DNA from: Deltaproteobacteria bacterium
GTDB lineage: Bacteria; Desulfobacterota_E; Deferrimicrobia; Deferrimicrobiales; Deferrimicrobiaceae
Reading direction: 5' to 3'
Assembly: GCA_023489025.1 (NCBI GenBank)
Contig: JAMDCN010000002.1
Span: 1 to 30,111 of the forward strand
Length of the DNA stretch: 30,111 nt
Positions 17,232 to 24,876 of the stretch are shown here, one piece after another. The stretch's first letter is position 1; every line of letters begins with the position of its first letter. The notes under the pieces were generated by a model, which was given only the letters and a program-made list of their open reading frames with translations, was not told the origin of the DNA and searched no databases. Position numbers and translations under genes: made by a program.

Positions 17232-17526
17232 GTCGATCCTCCTTTTGCGGAAATCTCCTTGCCTCCATTTCCCCCAACGTGTTCCGAAGGTCCTCCACCT
17301 GGTTGCAGCAGCTCTCCATGAACTCCCGAACCTCGGATGGGCTGAGGTAGTCACACTCGTACATCCTTCTTATGTAAGGGGATATGTGGGTCTCGATCTC
17401 TTCCTGTAACTCTTGAGCCAGGTACTCCCATCCCCCGCCGGGGGGTGCCCAACCGAGATAATCCTTCTTCCAGTTGAGCACCATCCCCCTGATCGCGTCC
17501 AGTTCCTTTCGAACGTTTTCTTCCAT
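17224..17526 (-). CDS. Uncharacterised 100-aa helical protein
   Basis: The product is acidic and predicted mostly helical (AQELQEEIETHISPYIRRMYE, PSEVREFMESCCNQVEDLRNTLGEME). A Gly/Pro/Trp turn (YLGWAPPGGGWEYL) sits near residue 30 and a CC pair near residue 74. No known motif is recognised. It starts three bases after the 86-aa gene ends and overlaps the 139-aa gene by eight bases, so it is made together with them. There is no strong ribosome site, which suggests translational coupling. The helical hairpin shape could suit a small structural or chaperone-like subunit, which is a guess. Confidence 0.75.
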   Translation of the reverse strand: MEENVRKELDAIRGMVLNWKKDYLGWAPPGGGWEYLAQELQEEIETHISPYIRRMYECDYLSPSEVREFMESCCNQVEDLRNTLGEMEARRFPQKEDRHA

Positions 17527-17529
17527 CGG

Positions 17530-17790
17530 TCAAAACTTCTTCGGGGTATAGATCCCCTTTTCCAAGGCGTAGCATTTCTTGATGACGTTGAAATCCGTGA
17601 CACACCAGTAGAAGGGCCAGTGGATCATCGTGCACCAGCCGATGAGGTCTGCGGGCGGGAACTTGGAGCCCTTCAGAACCGGCTTCAAGTGTTTGCAATC
17701 CCAGCAGACATGCCCCGTCTCCCGACCCTTCTCCGGGACAAGAATCGTGGCCAGGTATTCTTCGGGCGTTAATTTTTCCTTATCCACCAT
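17530..17790 (-). CDS. Uncharacterised 86-aa Cys-rich protein
   Basis: The product has five Cys in the pattern CWDC, then WC, WC and KKC (residues about 29-69), surrounded by aromatic residues (HWPFYWCVTDF). This could bind a [4Fe-4S] cluster or a zinc ion. Small proteins of this size with four or more Cys accompany some anaerobic enzymes, for example the beta and gamma subunits of benzylsuccinate synthase, but no glycyl-radical subunit is in the window and I claim no homology. AAGGAG lies eight bases before the ATG. It is placed between the 161-aa Zn-ribbon-like gene and the 100-aa gene. Function unknown. Confidence 0.8.
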   Translation of the reverse strand: MVDKEKLTPEEYLATILVPEKGRETGHVCWDCKHLKPVLKGSKFPPADLIGWCTMIHWPFYWCVTDFNVIKKCYALEKGIYTPKKF

Positions 17791-17808
17791 GTTGACCGCT
17801 CCTTTCTC

Positions 17809-18294
17809 TCACCATTCCTTGACTTCGCCCTTTTTCCGTTTCGCCTGGTACTCCGCCCATACCTCGGGAGACAGTTTCCGGATATCCCATTTGTAGGGGA
17901 AACTTCCGGCCAGGCCGGCGCTCGGAGGCTGAGGACGCCATCCCCGGACCGGCCTGCCCCTTATGCTGAACTTCACCATGTCGGCCTTGCCCAGGTAGAT
18001 ATGCCGGGGCAGGCATTCATAGGGCCTCGTCTTCCCCTTGAGGCCCGGGTAGTAGCCCTTGTACCCTTCCAGCGGCTTGTCCGCATAGAGGGGGCTTAAG
18101 TCCGGCTTCTCGCCGGGCTTTTCATCCGGTCCCCTGTACATGTGCCCCTGGATCATGTGGATATAGTAGACCCTCCCGCACTCCGCGCAGTTGATCTTCC
18201 CCTCCCAGTTCCAGAAGCAATAAGGATCCAGGTAGTTCACCGTGTTGCACGGTTTTCCTCCGACATCCTTCTTGCACCAAATGACATCCGCCAC
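17809..18294 (-). CDS. Uncharacterised 161-aa protein with a zinc-ribbon-like N-terminus
   Basis: A GTG at 18294 preceded by AAGGAGGG is the best start; the longer frame to 18333 would run back into the previous gene. The N-terminal third has paired Cys (CKKDVGGKPC, then YC and CAEC), a pattern that could chelate zinc or a cluster. The rest is rich in Pro, Trp, Tyr and Lys (DKPLEGYKGYYPGLKG, RPVRGWRPQPPSAG) and ends with a charged helix. It shows no signal sequence. It follows the second CoA-transferase gene by 14 bases. I do not recognise a named family. It could deliver or hold the other subunits, but the sequence gives no direct proof. Confidence 0.78.
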   Translation of the reverse strand: MADVIWCKKDVGGKPCNTVNYLDPYCFWNWEGKINCAECGRVYYIHMIQGHMYRGPDEKPGEKPDLSPLYADKPLEGYKGYYPGLKGKTRPYECLPRHIYLGKADMVKFSIRGRPVRGWRPQPPSAGLAGSFPYKWDIRKLSPEVWAEYQAKRKKGEVKEW

Positions 18295-18308
18295 GGGGAT
18301 CCCTCCTT

Positions 18309-19724
18309 TTAGATATAAGCCTTGTTGTACCACTCCTCGATCTTGCTCAACGGGATGCCGAGCAGGTCGCGGTAGATCTTGACGTTATCGCCGCCCACCG
18401 GCCTCCAGATCCAGTTCGTTCTCCGTGGGGTTTTGGATAACAGCCCGACGCTGTGGCCGCTCTGCAGCAGCACGTCTCCGTAGAGGGGATCGTCCAGCCA
18501 CCGGATGGTCCCCCTCTCCCGGTAGTGCTCGCACTCGTAGACCTCACGGTCGTTCATCACGGGCGCGGCAAGGATCCCCGCATCCGTGAGGGTCTTGACG
18601 ACCTGCGACCGGGTCTTGTCCGCGGCCCATTTCTCCAGGGCCGCGTAGATCTCGACCTGGGGCTTGGCATCCACACGGTCCTTGTGCGTCTTGTATTTCC
18701 CGTAGAGATCCTTCAGTCCGGTGATGTCGCAGAGTTCCTTGAAGTCCGGGTCGTTGAAGGCGGAAACCATCACGTACCGGGCGTCGAACTTGTCCTGCGG
18801 GTTCTGGGCATCGGGGAAGTCGGACTTGCCGCACAGGATGATCCCGTGGACGCTTAACTGGGTGTCCCAGTTGCCCCAGCGCTGTCGGACAATTCCGAAC
18901 CGGCCGTAGAGGGGCACGCTATACTCGGAGAACCGGGCGGGGGTCTGCACCTGGGAGAACTCGATCATGGTGCCCAAGCCGGTCTTCCTCCTCCAGTGGA
19001 TCGCCGCCAGTACCCCGTGGGTGATCAGGGTTCCGGAACCCCAGTCGATGATCCAGTTGGAGTGCTTGGCGCAGTGCCCGCCCATGTACTCGTGCATCCC
19101 GGTGATGGAAGCGAACCCCGCGTGGGCCTGGCCCAGGATGTCGTAGGAGCCGCCGAAGACCTTCGGCCCGTACCCGAAGCCGCCGCCCCATACGTAGATG
19201 AACCTCGGGTTGATCTCCTGGAGGTACCTGTAGCTCATCTTCCAACGGTCGAGAGTTCCCGGCCTGTAGAGCTCCGTAAGCCCGTCGCTCATCTTGACGA
19301 GCCGGTAGAAGACGTCCACCATCTCGGGGATGTGGTAGTCCATGCTCAAATAGAGCTCGTTGACGTTCGCGCCCAGGAAGCCGAAGCCGGTGCCGGTCAT
19401 CGGCCTCGTGTCGTGCAGGGGATACAGGTACGCCTCGTTGAACGGGGAGGTGTGCCGCATGGCGTCCCCCATCCTCGGGATCTCGATCTTGACCACCTCG
19501 GCCCCGAGCTCGGCCAGGTTCGCCGCGGAGTGGGGGGTGAAGATGTACATGGTGCAGGAAAGCCACCGGATCCCCTTCAGCGCCTCGGGCTTCGACCATT
19601 CGTTGCCGGGGTCGAAGGCCTTCTTACAGTACTCCTCGTAGGGGATCTTCATTTCTTCGAGCTCTCCCTTGCTTTTTGGGCCGGGAAGATCCTCGATCCT
19701 TGTCTCTCTTGGATCTTTCGCCAT
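18309..19724 (-). CDS. Class III (CaiB/BaiF) CoA-transferase, second subunit
   Basis: This 471-residue protein has the interlocked-dimer fold of the CaiB/BaiF family: an N-terminal Rossmann part ([19 protein letters not shown]), the segment [17 protein letters not shown] and then [13 protein letters not shown]. The Asp of the last segment (D195) matches the family's catalytic Asp that forms the acyl and CoA intermediates. It is about 60-70 residues longer than formyl-CoA transferase because of an N-terminal extension. Its gene starts one base after the stop of the other CoA-transferase, so the two may form a heteromer, as in BbsEF or the succinyl-CoA:phthalate CoA-transferase. The substrate is not deducible; an aromatic or branched organic acid is a guess. 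Confidence 0.9.
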   Translation of the reverse strand: MAKDPRETRIEDLPGPKSKGELEEMKIPYEEYCKKAFDPGNEWSKPEALKGIRWLSCTMYIFTPHSAANLAELGAEVVKIEIPRMGDAMRHTSPFNEAYLYPLHDTRPMTGTGFGFLGANVNELYLSMDYHIPEMVDVFYRLVKMSDGLTELYRPGTLDRWKMSYRYLQEINPRFIYVWGGGFGYGPKVFGGSYDILGQAHAGFASITGMHEYMGGHCAKHSNWIIDWGSGTLITHGVLAAIHWRRKTGLGTMIEFSQVQTPARFSEYSVPLYGRFGIVRQRWGNWDTQLSVHGIILCGKSDFPDAQNPQDKFDARYVMVSAFNDPDFKELCDITGLKDLYGKYKTHKDRVDAKPQVEIYAALEKWAADKTRSQVVKTLTDAGILAAPVMNDREVYECEHYRERGTIRWLDDPLYGDVLLQSGHSVGLLSKTPRRTNWIWRPVGGDNVKIYRDLLGIPLSKIEEWYNKAYI

Positions 19725-19725
19725 C

Positions 19726-21213
19726 TCAAATCACCCCCCTCTCCTTCAGGTCGTCGACTTTCGTCGGACCCATACCGAGCCACCTGCTGTAAATCTCGTT
19801 GTTGTCTTTCCCCAGCGCTCTGCCGATCCACTTGACCCTGTGCGGTGTCCTGACCTGGAAGGCATTGTTGGGGGTAGCGTAAAGCAGCGTCCCGTAGTCG
19901 CTCTCCAGGGTGTATATCCAGGGTCGATACTTGAAGTGCGGGAATTCACAGACCTCATCGAAATAAAGAACGGGGCCTGCCGCGATTTCATAATCCATGA
20001 GCTTCTCTTCCGCTTCCACCCTGTTGATGTCCCGGAGCCACCGGGTAGTCAGGGTGTACGTCTTGATCAGGGCGTGCAGAGCGTTCCTCGCTCCCACCTC
20101 CTTGAGGAAGGGGTCTTCATGGATCAGCCGGCCGAACTGGGGGTAGTCCCGCTCGATGCACATGCCGATCCGGTACCAGAGCCGGTCGCTCTGGCCGCCG
20201 ATCATCATGTAGCCGTCCCTGCAGGGATTCCACTCGTACTGGTTGAGGTTGGGGTCCCAGCCCCCGGTTCTCGCCTTGATGCTGGCGTTGAAACCGTACC
20301 AGCCGAGATCGAAGTCGAGGATGTCGAACAGGGCCTCGGCGCCGGAAATCTCGATAAACTGCCCTTCTCCGCTGAACTCGTCTCTCCAGTAGAGGGCCGC
20401 CAGGATGTTGACCGCCGCCTGCTCACCGGCGATGTAGTCGGCAGCCCATACGCCGGACCGGGTGGGGTCGCCCCCCTTGCCCCTGGGGAGCTGGTCCTGC
20501 GGGAAGCCGGTGTTGTGGAGGAAGGCGTTTGTGGCTTGGGCAAAGGGGTCAAGCTCCCACTGACCGTGCTTCGACACCCTGTCCTTGTAAGGGCCCCACT
20601 GCCCGCGGAGACCCACCCAGCAGTAAACGAGCCTCGGGTTGATCCGGGAGAGCTGCCTGTACCCGACCCCGAGACTGTCCATGAAGCCGGGGAGATGCCC
20701 TTCCACGATGACGTCAGCGTGAAGGGCAAGCTTCTTGAGAATCTCCCGTCCCTCCTCGGTCTCGATATCGAGCGTAATGGAATGCTTGTTCCTCATCTCG
20801 TTAATGAACCCGAGGCCGCACGTCTCACCGGTTTCCTTGTCGGCGAGCATGTACTCCTCTCTCCCGAAGGGGGTCAGCTTCCTCAACGGATCTCCCCCCG
20901 GCGGCTCGATGCAGATCACCTCGGCCCCGGCCTCGGCGAGACAAGAGGAGGCGAACTTGTGCCCCAGCCTCCAGAGGCCGATATCAAGAACCTTGAATCC
21001 TTGAAGAGCCTCAGCCTTTCCGAAGCCTTTCTCGAACCTGAGATTATCCTCACACCATTTGCCGAACTCTTCCGCCTTCCGCTTTGCATAGACCTTCATG
21101 ACTTCTTCCGGCGGAGGGGGCGGCGTCACCGGCCAAGGTCTGACATCGGGCCCACACAACGGCAAGGTGTCCGCCCGATTTTTTATCTCGATATCCCTTT
21201 TTTCTTTCGCCAT
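19726..21213 (-). CDS. Class III (CaiB/BaiF) CoA-transferase, first subunit
   Basis: The 495-residue product has a 75-residue extension rich in charged residues and prolines ([14 protein letters not shown]), then the CaiB/BaiF core: [60 protein letters not shown] and [14 protein letters not shown]222 in the last segment aligns with the catalytic Asp. It is divergent from the 471-residue partner, so this is not a recent duplication. Both having the Asp suggests either two active sites or two enzymes. The ATG has GGGAGG nine bases upstream. It lies 70 bases after the 105-aa gene and directly before the partner. A two-subunit succinyl-CoA or similar transferase activating a substrate for anaerobic breakdown is the likeliest role. 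Confidence 0.9.
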   Translation of the reverse strand: MAKEKRDIEIKNRADTLPLCGPDVRPWPVTPPPPPEEVMKVYAKRKAEEFGKWCEDNLRFEKGFGKAEALQGFKVLDIGLWRLGHKFASSCLAEAGAEVICIEPPGGDPLRKLTPFGREEYMLADKETGETCGLGFINEMRNKHSITLDIETEEGREILKKLALHADVIVEGHLPGFMDSLGVGYRQLSRINPRLVYCWVGLRGQWGPYKDRVSKHGQWELDPFAQATNAFLHNTGFPQDQLPRGKGGDPTRSGVWAADYIAGEQAAVNILAALYWRDEFSGEGQFIEISGAEALFDILDFDLGWYGFNASIKARTGGWDPNLNQYEWNPCRDGYMMIGGQSDRLWYRIGMCIERDYPQFGRLIHEDPFLKEVGARNALHALIKTYTLTTRWLRDINRVEAEEKLMDYEIAAGPVLYFDEVCEFPHFKYRPWIYTLESDYGTLLYATPNNAFQVRTPHRVKWIGRALGKDNNEIYSRWLGMGPTKVDDLKERGVI

Positions 21214-21283
21214 CTTTCAACCTCCCATCCTTGCATCACAGGGGCGTTTTCGATAAAGGTTCGAGGCCGTGAGATCCCCGTCA

Positions 21284-21601
21284 TCAGTTGCTGAGATCCG
21301 GTCTGTCCGTCAATTGCGGCCATGGCCGGCCACGGGCTGCCCTGGACAGGTCGAGGATGTCTTGGGCCACCTGCTCCAGGGTTTCTCCGAGCTCCAGGTA
21401 ATCGTTCCGAAGACAGTTGAGGTAGAAGTTATAGAGCATCTTCCCGGTCCTCTCGCTGGTTCCGTAGGCCAGAAAGTGTCCCTCCTCAACGTTCCTCCGG
21501 TGGGTTACCAAAAGGAAAGCGTCGATGCCCATCCCTTCCTGTCCATCGAAATGGATATCGTCTACTTTTCCATCGACGATATGTATGACGGCCTCTTTCA
21601 A
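21284..21601 (-). CDS. Uncharacterised 105-aa protein, first gene of the sigma-54 operon
   Basis: The best start is a TTG at 21601, eight bases after a near-perfect AAGGAGG; the frame extends to a GTG at 21634 but the ribosome site would then be inside the gene. The product has an N-terminal beta-rich part (EAVIHIVDGKVDDIHFDG), a central segment (VTHRRNVEEGHFLAYG), and two C-terminal helices (LYNFYLNCLRNDYLELGETLEQVAQDIL). No signal, metal motif or known family is recognised. As first gene downstream of the -24/-12 promoter it should be made in large amounts. It might be a small binding protein for a substrate or for the CoA-transferase, but that is unproven. Confidence 0.75.
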   Translation of the reverse strand: MKEAVIHIVDGKVDDIHFDGQEGMGIDAFLLVTHRRNVEEGHFLAYGTSERTGKMLYNFYLNCLRNDYLELGETLEQVAQDILDLSRAARGRPWPQLTDRPDLSN

Positions 21602-21976
21602 GAAGGTCACCTCCTTCCCCGAGGCAAAAGGCACTCAATCCTCCCGATGAATCGCCTCTCTCCCGAATGCGACGAAACGAAAACAGTATCTTCCGATCGC
21701 CGTCCACCAAGGCGGACCGGGAAGACACCCTTCACCACTAAACTCATCAAGATGCGTGCCAAGTGGGAAACGCTTTGCTCCACGCCGGTCCGTCGCCTGC
21801 TTCCCCGTTGTTTATCGAGGAAGTAGCGGCCCTTTCGGCCGGAACGAGGGAGCGGGGAGGCAGTCAGGGAAGATGCGGGGATTGTGCGGAATCGGACCTT
21901 GCGAGGAGATAGGCGCTTGGATCAAAAGGGATTCATGTCCATCCGGAACTGTATGGAAACGGACCCCACGCCCCTC
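21602..21976 (-). other. Regulatory spacer between the activator gene and the CoA-transferase operon
   Basis: This 375-base stretch shows no credible gene. It holds the -24/-12 promoter at 21746-21761 and a leader of about 135 bases. Upstream of the promoter, where enhancer sites would lie, a CGGCC/GGCCG inverted repeat sits at 21827-21841, too short to be called an activator site with confidence. I see no clear terminator for the activator gene. Confidence 0.4.
21746..21761 (-). promoter_or_regulatory. Sigma-54 (-24/-12) promoter of the CoA-transferase operon
   Basis: Read on the - strand the site is TGGCACG, four bases, TTGAT. The -24 block matches the consensus TGGCACG fully and the -12 block differs only by A for C in TTGC. 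The GG and the -12 G are spaced exactly as sigma-54 requires. It points toward the 105-aa gene, 145 bases away, and the gene just upstream encodes a sigma-54 activator, which supports the call. Confidence 0.6.
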
Positions 21977-24670
21977 CTATCCGCCGGTCGCGGCCCTCTT
22001 TCCCAGGCCGTACCGGCGGATTTTGCTGTACAAGGTGCTCCGGCTCAACTGGAGGCGGCGTGCCGCATCGTGCTTGTTCCAGTTGGACTCCTCAAGGGCC
22101 TGCAGGACCAGGACACGCTCGTTTTCCGAGAGGGAGATCCGGACTGGCTCGCCGGCGGCCCCCTTTAATAAAAAGGGGGGCATATGCTTTCTCTTTATGG
22201 TTTCTTCCTGGCTGATGATGACGGCATAGCTCAGAGCGTTTTCCAACTGGCGGACATTCCCGGGCCAATTGTAATCCATCAGGACCTTCATGGCGTCGGA
22301 AGATATTTCCTGGATTTTTTTCCCTTCCTTCAGGCAGAACTTTTTCAGGAAATGCCGGGAGAGCAGGGGGATATCTTCCTTGCGCTCGCGCAGGGGGGGC
22401 ATGTGTATGGAGAACACGTTCAGCCGGTAATAAAGGTCTTCCCTGAATCGCCCCTCTTCCACACCCCGCCGGAGATCCCTGTTGGTCGCTGCCAGTATGC
22501 GGACGTTTGCCTCGATGGTTTCCTCTCCGCCTACCCGTTCGAAACGGCGGTCTTGCAGAAATCGAAGCAGGAGGACCTGGGTAGCCAGGGAGATGTCGCC
22601 GATTTCGTCGAGGAACAGCGTTCCCTCCTGAGCCCGTTCGATCCTGCCCTTTTTCTGGCGGATGGCCCCGGTGAAGGCGCCCTTTTCATGGCCAAAGAGC
22701 TCGCTCTCCAGCAGGTTCGGCGAATAGGCCGAACAATTGGCGACCATGAACGGCCCCTTGCGGCGGTAGTTCTGCTTGTGGATAGCAAGGGCGACCAGCT
22801 CCTTGCCGGTTCCGTTTTCACCCGTGATGAGAACGGTGGTATCCGACATGGCCACGAGGTCGATCAGGTCATAGATTTTAATCATTTTCTCGCTCTGGCC
22901 GATGAGTTCGCCATGGGAGATTTTCTCCGGGGATCGATCACGGATCCGGTTGATTTCCGAGTCGTACAGGACAAGGTGCCGGATATGCCCGGCAACTTGG
23001 GCGAATAAGGCATGGAAGAACCGGAGGTTTTCCCTGGAGTAGTTTGTGCAGGCATGCGAGCCCAAGAGGAAGTAACCTATGCAATGCTGTTGGACGAAGA
23101 TGGGCAAGCCGAACCAGCTCGGGTAAATCTCCGCGACGGCTTTAAAAAAAGGGTGCACGTTCGTGCCATCTGTAGAGGTGACGACCTGTGGGTCTTTCGT
23201 CGATCGGAGATGCCGTACGAACTCCGAAGCGAGTCCGACCTTCTCCATTCTCTGATGCAATCCGCGCAACGGCTCGACGACGTCGGGGCGGCATTCTTCG
23301 AACGGAAGGAACCGGTCGCTGTCCGCATCGAGTATCAGGAACAGCGGATCGGAATCGGGGAAGATTCCTTCGGCGAAGTCGTGGAGGGAATGGATGAGTT
23401 CTTGAAGGGAGTCCTCGGCGCTCGCCCGCCGCGAAATTTCAAAGAGGGTTTCCATCTGGTGCTGGGTTTTTTGCAGTTCCTTGGAGCGGAAGGCCAAGGC
23501 CTCCTCCATCCTCCGCTTTTCCGTGACATCGCGCTCCATCCGGATGATCAACTCCACGTGGCCGCCGCTGTCGATGAGCGGGTAGGTCAGAATTTGCAGC
23601 ATCCGCTCCTGCCCCTCGGCGTTGAAGTGAACCTTGTCGCACTGGGCGGGACGCTTCATCACTGCCGATTCCCGGACGGGGCAATGGATTCCATCCTCCC
23701 AACAGGGGGTCTTCCTGCCCAGCATGACCGCGTAGCACGGTTCCCCCAGAACCTTTTCCGCATCGAGCCCGACCCGGGCGAGAAAGGAGGTGTTGGCTTG
23801 CGCGATTCGGTGCGTTCCGGGGTCGACGACGATGAGATTATCGGTAATGTTATTGACGATCTTTTCGCTGAATTCCTTGGCCGAACGAAGCTCCGATTCA
23901 ACCCGCTTCATGTGGGTGATGTCCGTGACGATTCCCACGGAACCCAGGAAGGTGTCGTTGACCATCAGCGGCGCCGCGGAGATCATGCCCACGAGACAGG
24001 TACCTTCCCTGTTTTTGAAGTTTAACTCGTATACATCCGATATTCCCTTGCGGCGGCGGTCCAGCTGGTATTTCAACACGGCCATCGAACCTTCGCCCAT
24101 GAGATCGAACACCGACTGCCCCATGATCTCATCGGGACTGTACCCCAGCATTCCGGCCAGTCGCCTGTTGGCGAAGGTCACCCTGGCTTCGTCGTCCACG
24201 CAGAAGATGCCTTCCTTGGCCGTCTCCACGATGATCTGATACCTCTCGTCGGATGCCTTGATCCGGTGTTCGAGGTTCTTCCGTTCGGAAATATCCCGGC
24301 TGTGCTCGATGGCCTGGATAACGTCTCCTCCAGCATCCCTCACAGGGTAGGCGTGTATTTCGAAATGCCTGAGACGCCCGTTCGGTAGCCGGATTACTTT
24401 TTCGCGCATCTGCGATTCGCCGCTCTGGAAGACATCTTGGATATGGCACTCCTCGCAAACGGCGCTGCGGCCGTGGAACACCTCGTAACAAAGTCTTCCC
24501 ATCAATTGCTCGGGTTCGCGATGATAGATGGTCATCAGGGCCTGGTTGGCCATCACGATCCGGTAGTTTCGGTCATAGATGACCAGGGGATCGGTGATGC
24601 TGTTCAGGACCCTGATCAGGAACTGTTCACGCGGCGTGACAGTACCCACTTCCCGTTTCCCGGGGGTCAC
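21977..24670 (-). CDS. Sigma-54-dependent activator with three PAS domains and a GAF domain
   Basis: The 897-residue protein has, in order, PAS1 (about 14-128), PAS2 (138-260), PAS3 (265-385), a GAF-like domain (405-560), the AAA+ domain (595-820) and a Fis-type helix-turn-helix (850-893, DAARRLQLSRSTLYSKIRRYG). The AAA+ part has Walker A GENGTGKE near 617, the sigma-54 contact motif GAFTGA near 660 and Walker B TLFLDEIG. PAS1 holds CYEVFHGRSAVCEECH and PAS3 CYAVMLGRKTPCWEDGIHC, Cys patterns seen in redox or metal-sensing PAS domains. There is no receiver domain, so it should sense a ligand or redox state directly in the cytoplasm. Its most likely target is the promoter at 21746-21761. The start at 24670 keeps a short tail before PAS1. 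Confidence 0.93.
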   Translation of the reverse strand: MTPGKREVGTVTPREQFLIRVLNSITDPLVIYDRNYRIVMANQALMTIYHREPEQLMGRLCYEVFHGRSAVCEECHIQDVFQSGESQMREKVIRLPNGRLRHFEIHAYPVRDAGGDVIQAIEHSRDISERKNLEHRIKASDERYQIIVETAKEGIFCVDDEARVTFANRRLAGMLGYSPDEIMGQSVFDLMGEGSMAVLKYQLDRRRKGISDVYELNFKNREGTCLVGMISAAPLMVNDTFLGSVGIVTDITHMKRVESELRSAKEFSEKIVNNITDNLIVVDPGTHRIAQANTSFLARVGLDAEKVLGEPCYAVMLGRKTPCWEDGIHCPVRESAVMKRPAQCDKVHFNAEGQERMLQILTYPLIDSGGHVELIIRMERDVTEKRRMEEALAFRSKELQKTQHQMETLFEISRRASAEDSLQELIHSLHDFAEGIFPDSDPLFLILDADSDRFLPFEECRPDVVEPLRGLHQRMEKVGLASEFVRHLRSTKDPQVVTSTDGTNVHPFFKAVAEIYPSWFGLPIFVQQHCIGYFLLGSHACTNYSRENLRFFHALFAQVAGHIRHLVLYDSEINRIRDRSPEKISHGELIGQSEKMIKIYDLIDLVAMSDTTVLITGENGTGKELVALAIHKQNYRRKGPFMVANCSAYSPNLLESELFGHEKGAFTGAIRQKKGRIERAQEGTLFLDEIGDISLATQVLLLRFLQDRRFERVGGEETIEANVRILAATNRDLRRGVEEGRFREDLYYRLNVFSIHMPPLRERKEDIPLLSRHFLKKFCLKEGKKIQEISSDAMKVLMDYNWPGNVRQLENALSYAVIISQEETIKRKHMPPFLLKGAAGEPVRISLSENERVLVLQALEESNWNKHDAARRLQLSRSTLYSKIRRYGLGKRAATGG

Positions 24671-24748
24671 GATGATATCGATACGTCAGCCATTGATAAG
24701 CGCTCCATATGGTTTCTCCGTCGGATTGTGTGTAAGGGATGGACAGAT

Positions 24749-24872
24749 GCCAGGGCCGCCAGCCGGATATATGGAACAAACCGGCTCAAATACGGTTTTA
24801 CTCGTAAATCTTACAACATCACCGAGCTGCGCTACAACCTGCTCCGAAGGTGTGGAGGTCGCGGGCTACTGA
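24749..24872 (+). pseudogene. Possible remnant of a winged-helix-type gene at the island's right edge
   Basis: In one + frame this stretch reads RIYGTNRLKYGFTRKSYNIT, then ELRYNLLRR and GRGLLT, with the look of a conserved helix-turn-helix region (LRYNL..L...GLL) seen in some phage- or element-borne proteins. Similarity appears to stop exactly at the end of the 33-bp repeat, and no start, ribosome site or full domain exists. It is more AT-rich than the MFS gene beside it. I recognise the pattern from memory only, so this is a weak call. Confidence 0.3.
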
Positions 24873-24874
24873 CG
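24842..24874 (+). repeat. Right copy of the 33-bp direct repeat bounding the metabolic island
   Basis: This copy matches 15353-15385 at 32 of 33 positions. It lies two bases before the stop codon of the MFS gene (24877-24879, - strand). If the island is removed by joining the two copies, the complex C NrfD gene and the MFS gene become close convergent neighbours. Confidence 0.85.
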
Positions 24875-24876
24875 GT

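Noticed and set aside
21827..21841. CGGCC/GGCCG inverted repeat upstream of the sigma-54 promoter
   Set aside because: Five-base arms are too short to be named an enhancer site; mentioned only within the spacer entry.
24430..24480. CxxCH (CEECH) in PAS1 of the sigma-54 activator as a heme c site
   Set aside because: The protein is cytoplasmic with no export signal, so covalent heme c attachment is not expected; a thiol or cluster site is likelier.
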